Part shown: positions 34,862 through 43,772 of the stretch, in pieces
How the letters are laid out: each line of letters begins with the position of its first letter
How positions within the stretch are numbered: the stretch's first letter is position 1
Source of the DNA: Serratia silvae
Lineage (GTDB): Bacteria; Pseudomonadota; Gammaproteobacteria; Enterobacterales; Enterobacteriaceae
Assembly: GCF_023282985.1 (NCBI RefSeq)
Contig: NZ_JAGQDC010000002.1
Location: 62,001 to 126,000, forward strand
Direction: 5' to 3'
DNA length: 64,000 bases
Notes under the pieces: generated by a model
The model's input: only the letters and a program-made list of their open reading frames with translations
Databases searched by the model: none
What the model was told of the DNA's origin: nothing
Translations under genes and position numbers: made by a program

Positions 34862-35768
34862 CATGCAACAGAACCAATTACTCATGTCCAACGCGCAGGA
34901 AATGGCTGAGCGTGAAGTTCAGCGCACACTGCGCCGGGAAAAGATCAGCGCCGCTATTCGTTACGTCGTGCTGCTGCTGGTGGGATTATTGATGCTCTAT
35001 CCGCTGGTGTGGATGTTCTCGGCATCGTTTAAACCCAACCAGGAGATCTTCACCACCCTGGGCCTGTGGCCAGAAAATGCGACCTCGGACGGTTTCGTTA
35101 ACGGTTGGAAAACCGGTACGGAATATAACTTTGGTCACTACATGCTTAACACCTTTAAGTTTGTGATCCCCAAGGTGTTATTAACCATTATCTCTTCGAC
35201 CATTGTGGCCTACGGTTTTGCCCGCTTTGAAATTCCGTGGAAGAAATTCTGGTTTGCCACGCTGATCACCACCATGTTGCTGCCAAGCACGGTGTTACTG
35301 ATCCCGCAATACATCATGTTCCGTGAAATGGGCATGCTGGATAGCTATCTGCCGCTCTATTTACCGCTGGCATTTGCGACCCAAGGGTTCTTCGTCTTTA
35401 TGTTGATCCAGTTTCTGCGCGGTGTGCCACGGGATATGGAAGAGGCGGCCCAGATTGATGGTTGTAACTCGTTCCAGGTGCTGTGGTATGTGGTGGTGCC
35501 AATCCTGAAACCGGCGATTATCTCCGTCGCCCTGTTCCAGTTTATGTGGTCGATGAATGACTTTATTGGCCCGTTGATCTACGTCTACAGCGTTGATAAG
35601 TACCCGATTGCGCTGGCGTTGAAAATGTCTATCGACGTGACAGAAGGTGCGCCGTGGAACGAAATCCTGGCTATGGCAAGCATCTCTATTCTGCCGTCCA
35701 TCATCGTGTTCTTCCTGGCCCAACGCTACTTTGTGCAGGGCGTTACCAGCAGCGGAATTAAAGGTTAA
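34854..35768 (+). CDS. togN: Oligogalacturonide ABC transporter permease TogN
   Basis: MalG-type permease of TogMNAB, 304 residues with six membrane helices. A cytoplasmic N-terminus of about 35 residues precedes the first helix (VVLLLVGLLMLYPLVWMF). The EAA loop reads MEEAAQIDGCNSFQVLWYVVVPI near residue 196. The ATG at 34854 overlaps the togM stop by eight bases; a second in-frame ATG at 34863 is an alternative. It pairs with TogM to form the channel. Confidence 0.93.
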   Translation: MADMQQNQLLMSNAQEMAEREVQRTLRREKISAAIRYVVLLLVGLLMLYPLVWMFSASFKPNQEIFTTLGLWPENATSDGFVNGWKTGTEYNFGHYMLNTFKFVIPKVLLTIISSTIVAYGFARFEIPWKKFWFATLITTMLLPSTVLLIPQYIMFREMGMLDSYLPLYLPLAFATQGFFVFMLIQFLRGVPRDMEEAAQIDGCNSFQVLWYVVVPILKPAIISVALFQFMWSMNDFIGPLIYVYSVDKYPIALALKMSIDVTEGAPWNEILAMASISILPSIIVFFLAQRYFVQGVTSSGIKG

Positions 35769-35781
35769 TTGAGGATCTATC

Positions 35782-36909
35782 ATGGCTGAAGTCATTTTTA
35801 ACAATCTGCAGAAAGTGTACAGCAACGGTTATAAGGCGGTGCATGGCATCAATCTGACCATTGCCGATGGCGAGTTCATGGTGATTGTCGGCCCTTCCGG
35901 CTGTGCCAAATCGACCACGCTGCGGATGCTGGCAGGGCTGGAAACTATTAGCGGCGGCGAAGTGCGCATTGGCGACCGCGTGGTGAATAACCTGGCCCCT
36001 AAATCCCGTGGTATTGCCATGGTGTTTCAGAACTATGCGCTGTATCCGCATATGACGGTGAAAGATAATTTGGCCTTTGGTTTGAAGCTGAGCAAGCTGC
36101 CTAAAGAGCAGATTGAAGAGCAGGTTAACGAAGCCGCCAAGATCCTGGAGCTGGAAGAGCTGTTGGATCGCTTGCCACGCCAACTCTCCGGTGGGCAGGC
36201 GCAGCGTGTGGCCGTTGGCCGCGCGATAGTGAAAAAACCAGACGTGTTCCTGTTCGATGAGCCATTGTCTAACCTGGATGCCAAGCTGCGTGCGTCAATG
36301 CGTATCCGTATTTCCGATTTGCACAAGCAGCTGAAAAAGAGCGGCAAGCCAGCGACCACCGTCTACGTCACCCACGATCAGACCGAAGCCATGACCATGG
36401 GCGACCGTATCTGCGTGATGAAGCTGGGGCATATCATGCAGGTGGATACGCCAGACAATCTGTACCACTTCCCGAAAAACATGTTTGTCGCCGGCTTTAT
36501 CGGGGCGCCAGAAATGAACATCAAGCCGAGCAAGCTGGTAGGGCAGGACGGCAAAATCGGCCTCACCGTCGGTAATTACACCCTGACCCTCAGCCAGTAT
36601 CAGCAGGATAAGGTCGCCAGCTTTGTCGGGCAGGACGTGTTCTTTGGCGTGCGGCCGGAGTTTGTGTCGATTTCAGAGTCACCGTTTGAGGGCAACCACT
36701 CTGAAGGGGAGCTGGTTCGCGTCGAGAATATGGGCCATGAGTTCTTTGTTTACCTGAAGGTGAATGATTTTGAACTGACCTGCCGTATTCCTTCCGATGA
36801 CGTCAAACCGATCCTGAAAAATGGGCTGCATCGTCCGATTTACTTCAAATTCGATATGGATAAATGCCACATTTTTGATGCGAAAACGGAAAAGAATATT
36901 TCTCTTTAA
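35782..36909 (+). CDS. togA: Oligogalacturonide ABC transporter ATPase TogA
   Basis: MalK/UgpC-type ATPase of 375 residues. Walker A is GPSGCAKST (37-45), with Ala where GPSGCGKST is usual; the essential Lys and Ser are kept. Signature LSGGQAQRVAVGRAI, Walker B VFLFDEPLSNLDAK and the switch YVTHDQTEA follow. A C-terminal regulatory OB-type domain covers about 240-375. It energises TogMN and lies 13 bases after togN. Confidence 0.93.
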   Translation: MAEVIFNNLQKVYSNGYKAVHGINLTIADGEFMVIVGPSGCAKSTTLRMLAGLETISGGEVRIGDRVVNNLAPKSRGIAMVFQNYALYPHMTVKDNLAFGLKLSKLPKEQIEEQVNEAAKILELEELLDRLPRQLSGGQAQRVAVGRAIVKKPDVFLFDEPLSNLDAKLRASMRIRISDLHKQLKKSGKPATTVYVTHDQTEAMTMGDRICVMKLGHIMQVDTPDNLYHFPKNMFVAGFIGAPEMNIKPSKLVGQDGKIGLTVGNYTLTLSQYQQDKVASFVGQDVFFGVRPEFVSISESPFEGNHSEGELVRVENMGHEFFVYLKVNDFELTCRIPSDDVKPILKNGLHRPIYFKFDMDKCHIFDAKTEKNISL

Positions 36910-36924
36910 CAGGAGTGGTCAATA

Positions 36925-38214
36925 ATGAAAAAAATAGTCTTACGTACTCTGGTAGCCTCGTCCATGGCGATATTTGCCCATCAGGCTCTTGCCGCTGAAC
37001 AGGTTGACCTACGTATGTCCTGGTGGGGAGGCAATGGCCGTCATCAGGTTACGTTGAAAGCGATTGAAGCGTTCGAGAAGCAGAACCCGAATATCAAGGT
37101 GAAATCAGAATATACCGGCTGGGACGGTCACCTTTCACGCCTGACCACCCAAATCGCCGGGGGCACCGAGCCGGATGTGATGCAAACCAACTGGAATTGG
37201 CTGCCGATATTTTCAAAAACCGGCACCGGGTTCTATGACCTGAACAAGGTGAGTGAGTATCTGGAACTGACTCAGTTTGATCCCAAAGAGCTGCAAACCA
37301 CCACGATTGACGGCAAGCTGAACGGTATCCCGATCTCAGTGACCGCACGCGTTTTCTATTATAACGATGTCACCTGGAAAGACGCGGGCGTGCAATATCC
37401 CAATAACTGGGATGAATTGCTCGCCACCGGTAAAACCTTCAACGAAAAACTGGGCGAGAAATATTATCCGGTGGTGTTGGAGCACCAGGATACCTTTGCG
37501 TTGTTACGCTCATATATGATCCAGAAACATAACGTCGATATTATCGACGAGTCTAAGAAAAAGTTTGCTTACACCGAAGCGCAGTGGGTCGATTTCTTCC
37601 AGATGTATAAAGACATGGTGGATAGCCACGTCATGCCGTCATCGAAATACTATGCCTCGTTCGGCAAAAGCAATATGTATGAGATGAAACCCTGGATTGC
37701 GGGGGAGTGGGGCGGAACCTATATGTGGAACTCCACCATCAACAAATATTCCGACAACCTGAAGGCACCGGCCCAGCTTGAACTGGGGCCATACCCGATG
37801 CTACCAGGGGCCAAGGATGCCGGATTGTTCTTCAAACCGTCGCAAATGTTCTCGATTGGTAAAAGCAGCAAGCATCCAAAAGAAGCGGCAATGTTGATTA
37901 ACTTCCTGTTAAACAGCAAGGAAGGTGTTGAGGCGCTGAAGCTGGAGCGTGGCGTACCGTTAAGTCAAGCTGCTGTCACTCAGTTGCGCGAAAGTGGAGC
38001 GATCCAGGATAGCGATCCGGCGGTTTCCGGGTTGAAGCTGGCGTTGTCACTACCACATGCCATCAGCGCTTCGCCATATTTTGACGACCCGCAGATCGTG
38101 GTGCTGTTCCAGGATGCCATTCAGAATATCGATTATGGTAAGAAAACGGTGCAGGAAGTGGCGGCAGATTTCCAGCGCCAGGGCGACCGTATTCTGAAAC
38201 GCGCCATGAGATAA
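36925..38214 (+). CDS. togB: Oligogalacturonide periplasmic binding protein TogB
   Basis: Extracellular solute-binding protein family 1, 429 residues. A signal peptide covers about 1-23 (cleaved after ALA). The mature start VDLRMSWWGGNGRH and the later GTEPDVMQTNWNWLPIF segment shape a sugar-acid binding cleft. It delivers oligogalacturonides to TogMN and is also a likely chemotaxis ligand-binding protein in relatives. It closes togMNAB; an imperfect palindromic repeat follows before kdgM. Confidence 0.93.
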   Translation: MKKIVLRTLVASSMAIFAHQALAAEQVDLRMSWWGGNGRHQVTLKAIEAFEKQNPNIKVKSEYTGWDGHLSRLTTQIAGGTEPDVMQTNWNWLPIFSKTGTGFYDLNKVSEYLELTQFDPKELQTTTIDGKLNGIPISVTARVFYYNDVTWKDAGVQYPNNWDELLATGKTFNEKLGEKYYPVVLEHQDTFALLRSYMIQKHNVDIIDESKKKFAYTEAQWVDFFQMYKDMVDSHVMPSSKYYASFGKSNMYEMKPWIAGEWGGTYMWNSTINKYSDNLKAPAQLELGPYPMLPGAKDAGLFFKPSQMFSIGKSSKHPKEAAMLINFLLNSKEGVEALKLERGVPLSQAAVTQLRESGAIQDSDPAVSGLKLALSLPHAISASPYFDDPQIVVLFQDAIQNIDYGKKTVQEVAADFQRQGDRILKRAMR

Positions 38215-38564
38215 GGTCAATTTCTATCATATTTAAATAGCTGTTGGTCATAGTGATACAACTGGGAGCTATGCAGAACGCCGACACGCCGTGAACCCGT
38301 CCCTGGGGGCTCGTATCGCGCATCCATGCGCTCAACGGTCGGCTAACCTGCATAGCACCCATCTGTCAGAGGCTTAAGGTGGCGCGGTATTACAAACGGC
38401 TATTTATGTTGGGTAATCTTTATTCATCAAAAAAGATAAAGTTTGTTTTAAGTTATATGTTCGCTATTTCCGTTTTTGAGTAATAAGTATTTCAAAAAAC
38501 ACTATAACCCCCTTAATTAGAGCGGGGATGTCTTTTCTATAATTAAATGATAAGGGTAGTAATA
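38215..38564. other. Region between togB and kdgM
   Basis: Holds a 99-base palindromic repeat (38263-38361), then AT-rich DNA likely to contain the kdgM promoter. I could not find a clear KdgR box here, only the half-site-like TATTTCAAAA near 38489. Confidence 0.6.
38263..38361. repeat. 99-bp element with terminal inverted repeats
   Basis: TGGGAGCTATGCAG (38263-38276) is mirrored by CTGCATAGCACCCA (38348-38361) with one mismatch. Inner CCGAC and GTCGG segments extend the pairing. The GC-rich interior contrasts with AT-rich flanks. This looks like a dispersed repeat (MITE-like or BIME-like); no second copy was seen in the window. Confidence 0.7.
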
Positions 38565-39257
38565 ATGAAATTTAAATTATTGACTCTGGTGTTAGCCTCT
38601 GTAGCAAACTTTAGTGCAATGGCCATGTCGCTTGATTTGCGCCATGAATGGCAGGACACAGCCAAAGGCGACCATAAAAATCGTATGTTGGTATCGCATC
38701 GCTTCGATAACGGTCTGGGGTTCTCTCTGGAAGCAAAATGGCGTCAGGACTCTTCAGATTCGACACCTGATAAACCTTTCCACGAGCAGGTCAGTAATGG
38801 GACAGAAGCCGTCGTCAGCTATCAGCATAAATTTGATGCGATCACCTTGCAACCAGGGTTCTCGCTAGAGTCCAACAGTAATAATAACGGCTATCGTCCT
38901 TACCTGCGTGCGCAGTATAACCTGACCAAAGACCTTTATGTGGCGGGTAGATATCGCTACGAATATAAGCGCACCACTTCAAAAGGTTCGGAGGGTGATG
39001 AGAAAACCAACCGTGGCGATTTTTGGTTAGGTTATAACTTCTATAAAGACTGGTCAGCCGAATATAACTACGTGTATAAGAGCAGCAACAAGGTTATTTT
39101 TGACGATGGCAAAACCGATTACGAACATAACGTCAAGCTGGCTTACAAGTGGGATAAAAACTGGAAGCCTTATGTTGAAGTTGGCAACGTGAAGCAAGAT
39201 AGCAAAAGCGATAACCGTCAGACGCGCTACCGTGTCGGGATAAACTATAGCTGGTAA
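38565..39257 (+). CDS. kdgM: Oligogalacturonate-specific porin KdgM
   Basis: Outer-membrane beta-barrel of 230 residues for entry of acidic oligosaccharides. The signal peptide is about 1-20 (NFSAMA end), the mature chain starts SLDLRHEWQD, and alternating strands with aromatic girdles run to the C-terminal YRVGINYSW, whose last aromatic residue is the barrel-assembly signal. KdgM proteins are small monomeric 12-strand barrels lined with Arg. The ATG at 38565 is preferred over an in-frame start six codons upstream because it gives a clean signal peptide. It follows togB and completes the uptake path. Confidence 0.93.
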   Translation: MKFKLLTLVLASVANFSAMAMSLDLRHEWQDTAKGDHKNRMLVSHRFDNGLGFSLEAKWRQDSSDSTPDKPFHEQVSNGTEAVVSYQHKFDAITLQPGFSLESNSNNNGYRPYLRAQYNLTKDLYVAGRYRYEYKRTTSKGSEGDEKTNRGDFWLGYNFYKDWSAEYNYVYKSSNKVIFDDGKTDYEHNVKLAYKWDKNWKPYVEVGNVKQDSKSDNRQTRYRVGINYSW

Positions 39258-39267
39258 GGGTTGCCAA

Positions 39268-39307
39268 GATACCGGGGATGCCGTCTTATCAGCGCGTTCC
39301 CGGTATC
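39268..39307. terminator. Bidirectional hairpin between kdgM and the LacI-type gene
   Basis: GATACCGGG pairs perfectly with CCCGGTATC over a 22-base loop, in the space between convergent stop codons. Confidence 0.7.
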
Positions 39308-39314
39308 ATCCAAG

Positions 39315-40334
39315 CTAACAACTGCTGCGACGGCATAGTGTAGACGGAATCGACCCTTCGGGCAGCCAGGGTTGATCGTTCAAGCGTGCCAACAATGCCT
39401 TACCTGCCTGGATACCAATCTCTTTATGCGGTACGGTCATGGTCGTCAGCGGTGGCTGGCAGACCTGGCTGACTTCGCTATTGCCAAACCCCACGATCGC
39501 CAACTGTTCCGGCACCTTGATCCGCCGCCGCTGGCACTCATACAGTGCGCCACAGGCCAGTTCATCAGATGCACAGACCAAGGCATCCAACTCCGGCCAA
39601 GCCAGTAAAAACTCCGGCAATTGCTGGGCACCGAGGCTGAAACTGGCGGGTTGCGCGGCATTAATCACCCGATGTGGGGACATGTGGTTTTGTAGTAGCG
39701 CTTTGTGCCAGCCTTGCAGATGCTGTTGGAAAATCCACTGCTCCTGATTGGCACACAGAAGGCCAACATTCTGATACCCGCTGGCAATCACGGTTTGAGT
39801 GAGCTGATACATGGCGGCGACGTAATCGATGCCGATGTTGATGTCGATGGGATCGGTGCGGATTGCTCCGATCTCAACCACCGGAATATTGGCTGCGGTT
39901 AACGCCTGACGGGTATTTTCGGAATGCTCAATGCTTAACAGCACGGCGGCCGCCAGGTTGTAAGAGAGCAGGGTTTCCAGCAACGTTTCTTCACGCTCAA
40001 TATGATGTTGGGACTCGGCCAGCATGATCTGGTAACCCGCCGGTTGCAATACCCGCTGTAGCCCGGCAAACATATCTGCACAGCCGGACTCGGAAAAACT
40101 CGGCACCACCATGGCGATGGTATAGGAAGACGCCGAGGCTAACGAACTGGCCGCCAGATTAGGCAGATAACCCAACTCACTGACCGCCGCCTCAATTTTT
40201 TCTCTCAGCTTATCTGAAACCTGTTCCGGCGTGCGTAGCGCCCGTGAGACGGTCATGGTGCCCACGCCCGCCAATTGGGCTACGTCGGCTAGGGTTACCC
40301 GGCCGGTACTGCGTCGTTTTCTACCGATCGACAT
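39315..40334 (-). CDS. LacI/GntR-type repressor of the PTS-transketolase operon
   Basis: LacI-family regulator, 339 residues. The N-terminal helix-turn-helix VTLADVAQLAGVGTMTVSRAL (about 14-34) is followed by a hinge and a periplasmic-binding-like effector domain (about 65-335, CASDELACGALYECQRR and IVGFGNSEVSQVCQPPLTT). It resembles the gluconate repressor GntR in layout. It is divergent from the PTS genes; two palindromes centred 35 bases apart in the intervening region are probable operators. The start at 40334 has AGGATC upstream. The effector is presumably the imported sugar phosphate. Confidence 0.88.
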   Translation of the reverse strand: MSIGRKRRSTGRVTLADVAQLAGVGTMTVSRALRTPEQVSDKLREKIEAAVSELGYLPNLAASSLASASSYTIAMVVPSFSESGCADMFAGLQRVLQPAGYQIMLAESQHHIEREETLLETLLSYNLAAAVLLSIEHSENTRQALTAANIPVVEIGAIRTDPIDINIGIDYVAAMYQLTQTVIASGYQNVGLLCANQEQWIFQQHLQGWHKALLQNHMSPHRVINAAQPASFSLGAQQLPEFLLAWPELDALVCASDELACGALYECQRRRIKVPEQLAIVGFGNSEVSQVCQPPLTTMTVPHKEIGIQAGKALLARLNDQPWLPEGSIPSTLCRRSSC

Positions 40335-40492
40335 TGCTGATCCTGACTGAAATGCGCGCATAACGCATAAATGAGCTCATGGGTTGAAACCCATTACTGG
40401 GGTTCGATGTTCCCGCTTCTGCGTTCATTCTACCCCGTTCCTTTGGTGATCGATAAAAAAACTGAGCCACCATGTTTCATCCTCGATAGTTT

Positions 40493-40506
40493 TGATAGCG
40501 CTATCA
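40493..40506. promoter_or_regulatory. LacI-family operator 1
   Basis: TGATAGCGCTATCA is a perfect 14-base palindrome with the central CG step typical of LacI-family operators. Confidence 0.8.
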
Positions 40507-40528
40507 CAGATCTGAATGATTGATTTTT

Positions 40529-40540
40529 GGTAGCGCTATC
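40529..40540. promoter_or_regulatory. LacI-family operator 2
   Basis: GGTAGCGCTATC shares the TAGCGCTA core with operator 1 and differs at one symmetric position. The two centres are 35 bases apart. Confidence 0.75.
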
Positions 40541-40710
40541 TTTGTGTGCTCAGTCACAGTTTAACCACGGCACGTTGATTAAAGTTTTACCGTCGCCGGG
40601 CTATTTCATGACGGCCACGCGCCATCAAACGATCCATAGCCAACAGATTTCGTCCCGTTACGGTTCGGAAATTCTGGCGGCTTAAGGGCGAAAACCCATA
40701 AGGAGGAGAT

Positions 40711-41154
40711 GTGCTCAACGACTGGTTGAACGCCGACCACATTCAACTGTGCGATCAGGTTACCGACTGGCAGGAGGCGGTCACGCTGAGTGCCCAGCCG
40801 CTGCTGCAGCGCGGTGTGATCACCGCCGATTACCTGACGGCCATATTTCGCCAATATCAGGCGCTAGGGCCCTATTTTGTGTTGGCACCCGGTATCGCGA
40901 TGCCCCATGCCAGGCCGGAGGAGGGCGCCAAAGCGCTCGGTCTTTCGCTATTGAAGGTAAATCAGGGCGTGCATTTTCAGTCAGAAGATAACGACCCGGT
41001 TTTCATCGTGGTGATGCTTTCCGCTCCAGATAGCAGTAGCCACATTGAAATGATCTCGCAGCTGGCCGAGTTATTTTCTGATAGCGAAGCCATGGAGAAA
41101 CTGTTCCTGGCGCAAACCAAACGGCAAATTGAGGATGTTATCGCCAATTATTAA
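40711..41154 (+). CDS. PTS EIIA, ascorbate/mannitol type
   Basis: Phosphotransferase IIA component of 147 residues, of the fructose-mannitol IIA fold used by the Ula (SgaA) systems. The phospho-acceptor is H66 in APGIAMPHARPEEG. The start is GTG at 40711, with AAGGAGGAG just upstream (short spacing); no ATG gives the frame. It is the first gene of a five-gene unit IIA-IIB-IIC-transketolase N-transketolase C. Substrate not known; see the IIC entry. Confidence 0.88.
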   Translation: MLNDWLNADHIQLCDQVTDWQEAVTLSAQPLLQRGVITADYLTAIFRQYQALGPYFVLAPGIAMPHARPEEGAKALGLSLLKVNQGVHFQSEDNDPVFIVVMLSAPDSSSHIEMISQLAELFSDSEAMEKLFLAQTKRQIEDVIANY

Positions 41155-41251
41155 TCTCTAACCGGTTATACCCGCAACTTTTGATAATACTCAGCATCCG
41201 ATAGATATCGGGTGACGCTATCCTACACATAAAATTTGGCAGGTAAGAATA

Positions 41252-41533
41252 ATGAAAATCATGGCTATTTGTGGCTCAGGATTGGGCAGTAGTTTTATGG
41301 TGGAAATGAACATCAAGAAAGTGCTGAAAAAAATGAATATTAAGGCGGAGGTTGAACACTCTGATCTTTCCTCGGCAACGCCGGGTGCGGCAGACATCTT
41401 CGTGATGGCGAAAGATATTGCCGCTAGCGCCAGTGTGCCAGCCGACCAACTGGTGGTGATCAGCAATATCATTGATATTGATGAGCTTGAAGCCAAGCTG
41501 CATGCTTACTTCACAGCCCACTCCATTATTTAA
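41252..41533 (+). CDS. PTS EIIB, ascorbate (UlaB/SgaB) type
   Basis: Small IIB component of 93 residues. The phosphorylated cysteine is C7 in MAICGSGLGSSFM, a loop typical of the lactose/ascorbate IIB fold. It relays phosphate from the IIA H66 to the incoming sugar at IIC. It begins 97 bases after IIA; a small hairpin at 41195-41214 lies in the gap. A separate IIB protein, not fused to IIA, is normal in Ula systems. Confidence 0.9.
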   Translation: MKIMAICGSGLGSSFMVEMNIKKVLKKMNIKAEVEHSDLSSATPGAADIFVMAKDIAASASVPADQLVVISNIIDIDELEAKLHAYFTAHSII

Positions 41534-41556
41534 TCTAACCCATTGGCGAGGTGGAT

Positions 41557-42939
41557 ATGTTTATCCAGGAAACGCTCAGGTTTGTGGTTGATATATTAAA
41601 GGTCCCGGCGGTATTGGTCGGGGTGATTGCCTTGATTGGTCTATTGGCACAAAAGAAATCTTTTTCTGACGTGGTCAAAGGTACGGTTAAAACCATTCTG
41701 GGTTTTATTGTGCTGGGCGGTGGGGCGACGGTATTAGTCGGCTCGCTGAATCCATTGGGCGGCATGTTTGAGCATGCGTTCAATATTCAGGGAATTATTC
41801 CCAATAACGAAGCCATTGTCTCTATCTCACTCGAGAAATACGGGGCTTCCACCGCGCTGATCATGGCGTTTGGCATGGTGGCCAACATCATCGTGGCCCG
41901 CTTTACCCGCTTGAAATACATCTTCCTGACCGGGCACCACACCTTCTACATGGCCTGTATGATCGGCATCATCCTCACCGTGGCTGGTTTTGAGGGCGTA
42001 CAGCTGGTGTTCACCGGAGCGCTGACTCTGGGATTGGTGATGGCGTTCTTCCCGGCGATTGCCCAGCGCTATATGCGCCGCATTACCGGCAACGACGACA
42101 TTGCCTTTGGCCATTTCGGCACCTTGGGCTATGTCCTTTCCGGTTGGATCGGTTCCAAGGTGGGGAAAAATTCGCGTTCCACCGAGGAGATGAATTTACC
42201 TAAAAACCTCAGCTTCCTGCGTGACAGCTCGATTTCCATCTCGATGACCATGATCGTGATCTACCTGATCCTGGCTATCTGCGCGGGCCAGGATTACGTC
42301 GAAAGCCAATTGAGTGGCGGGCAGAACTACCTGGTGTACTCGATTATTCAGGCGATCACTTTTGCCGCCGGGGTGTTCATCATTCTGCAAGGGGTGCGTC
42401 TGATCCTGGCCGAGATCGTCCCGGCCTTTACCGGCTTCTCGGAAAAACTGGTTCCTAATGCCCGCCCGGCGCTGGACTGCCCGGTGGTCTATCCCTATGC
42501 CCCGAATGCGGTGTTGATTGGTTTCCTGTTCAGTTTCCTGGGTGGCTTGGCCGGTCTGTTCTTGCTCGGCCAAATGAAGATGGTGCTGATCCTGCCGGGC
42601 GTGGTGCCGCATTTCTTCACCGGGGCCACTGCCGGGGTGTTCGGCAATGCGACCGGCGGGCGGCGCGGTGCCATGCTGGGGGCATTTGCCAACGGTCTGT
42701 TGATTACCTTCCTGCCGGTGCTGTTGTTACCGGTACTGGGCGCGCTGGGTTTTGCCAACACCACCTTCTCCGATACGGACTTCGGCGTGGTGGGGATCGT
42801 GTTGGGCAATATGGCGCGCTTCCTGACCAAAGAAATGATCATGATCGCGATTGTCGCCATCTTTGGCCTGCTGGTCGCGCATAACTTCCTGGGGAAACGC
42901 AAAGATGCCCCAGCCAGAAATAAGGAGGAAAGTTCATGA
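41557..42939 (+). CDS. PTS EIIC, ascorbate (UlaA/SgaT) family
   Basis: Membrane component of 460 residues with about eleven predicted helices. It has UlaA-family features: LGFIVLGGGATVLVGSLNPL early, the HHTFYMACM segment, and GVVPHFFTGATAGVFGNATGGRRGA in the second half. It binds and translocates the sugar while the IIB protein phosphorylates it. The true UlaA imports L-ascorbate, but the ula enzymes are not here; instead a split transketolase follows, so a different ketose or pentose-like substrate is likely. Start ATG at 41557 is preferred to a GTG two codons earlier. Its stop overlaps the next start (ATGA). Confidence 0.9.
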   Translation: MFIQETLRFVVDILKVPAVLVGVIALIGLLAQKKSFSDVVKGTVKTILGFIVLGGGATVLVGSLNPLGGMFEHAFNIQGIIPNNEAIVSISLEKYGASTALIMAFGMVANIIVARFTRLKYIFLTGHHTFYMACMIGIILTVAGFEGVQLVFTGALTLGLVMAFFPAIAQRYMRRITGNDDIAFGHFGTLGYVLSGWIGSKVGKNSRSTEEMNLPKNLSFLRDSSISISMTMIVIYLILAICAGQDYVESQLSGGQNYLVYSIIQAITFAAGVFIILQGVRLILAEIVPAFTGFSEKLVPNARPALDCPVVYPYAPNAVLIGFLFSFLGGLAGLFLLGQMKMVLILPGVVPHFFTGATAGVFGNATGGRRGAMLGAFANGLLITFLPVLLLPVLGALGFANTTFSDTDFGVVGIVLGNMARFLTKEMIMIAIVAIFGLLVAHNFLGKRKDAPARNKEESS

Positions 42940-43772
42940 GCAACACCGTGACTGATTTGACGCAATTGGCCGGGGCGATCCGTCTGGAAACGCTGAAGGC
43001 ACTCACTGGGCTGGGGTTTGGCCATTACGGCGGCTGTATGTCGGTGGTTGAAACACTGTCGGTGTTATACGGCGAAGTGATGCGTATCGATCCGGGTGAC
43101 CCGGATTGGCCTGAGCGCGATTATTTCGTGCTGTCGAAGGGCCATGCAGGCCCGGCGCTTTATAGCGTGCTGGCGCTTAAGGGCTATTTCCCGTTGGAAC
43201 AGCTGCAAACGCTCAACCAGAATGGCACCCGGTTGCCGAGCCACCCAGACCGTTTGCTAACCCGTGGAGTGGATGCCACCACCGGATCGCTCGGGCAGGG
43301 GGTCTCTATCGCTGCCGGTATGGCGCTTTCACACCAACTGGCAAAGCGCAGCAACCGGGTATTCTGCATCCTGGGGGATGGGGAACTGAACGAAGGGCAA
43401 TGCTGGGAAGCCTTCCAGTTTATCGCTCACCACAACTTGCATAATTTGACGCTGTTTATTGATTACAACAAACAGCAGCTGGACGGCACGCTGGATGAGG
43501 TGATCAAACCCTTCGATCTGGCCGGTAAATTCCGCGCCTTTGGTTTTGAGGTGCAAACCGTTCGTGGGGATGACATTGCGGCGATCCGTGATGCCGTATT
43601 GCCGGAGCGCAGTGGAGAGCAACGGCCATTGGTGGTGATCCTCGATAGCCTCAAGGGGCAGGGCGTGGCTTATCTGGAGAACCTGAAAAACTCACATCAT
43701 CTGCGCTTAACGCCAGATGTTCGTAGCGAAATCGAAAAGGCCATTGCCGAACTGGAGGCCGCCTATGTTTAA
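42936..43772 (+). CDS. Transketolase, N-terminal (thiamine-binding) subunit
   Basis: Corresponds to the N-terminal third of a transketolase, 278 residues. It shows the thiamine diphosphate site: GHAGPALYSVLALKG, ATTGSLGQGVSIAAGMA, and GDGELNEGQCWEAFQFIAHH followed by NLTLFIDYNKQQ (GDG...N motif for Mg). It works only with the separate C-terminal subunit. Four-base overlap with IIC and eight-base overlap with the next gene show tight coupling. Split transketolases of this kind are often next to PTS genes and act on a specific sugar phosphate rather than in the general pentose pathway. Confidence 0.92.
   Translation: MSNTVTDLTQLAGAIRLETLKALTGLGFGHYGGCMSVVETLSVLYGEVMRIDPGDPDWPERDYFVLSKGHAGPALYSVLALKGYFPLEQLQTLNQNGTRLPSHPDRLLTRGVDATTGSLGQGVSIAAGMALSHQLAKRSNRVFCILGDGELNEGQCWEAFQFIAHHNLHNLTLFIDYNKQQLDGTLDEVIKPFDLAGKFRAFGFEVQTVRGDDIAAIRDAVLPERSGEQRPLVVILDSLKGQGVAYLENLKNSHHLRLTPDVRSEIEKAIAELEAAYV

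Larger units (their letters stand above)
40335..40710. other. Control region between the LacI-type gene and the PTS operon
   Basis: These 376 bases contain two LacI-type palindromes and no credible coding frame. The PTS leader downstream of them is about 170 bases. Confidence 0.75.
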
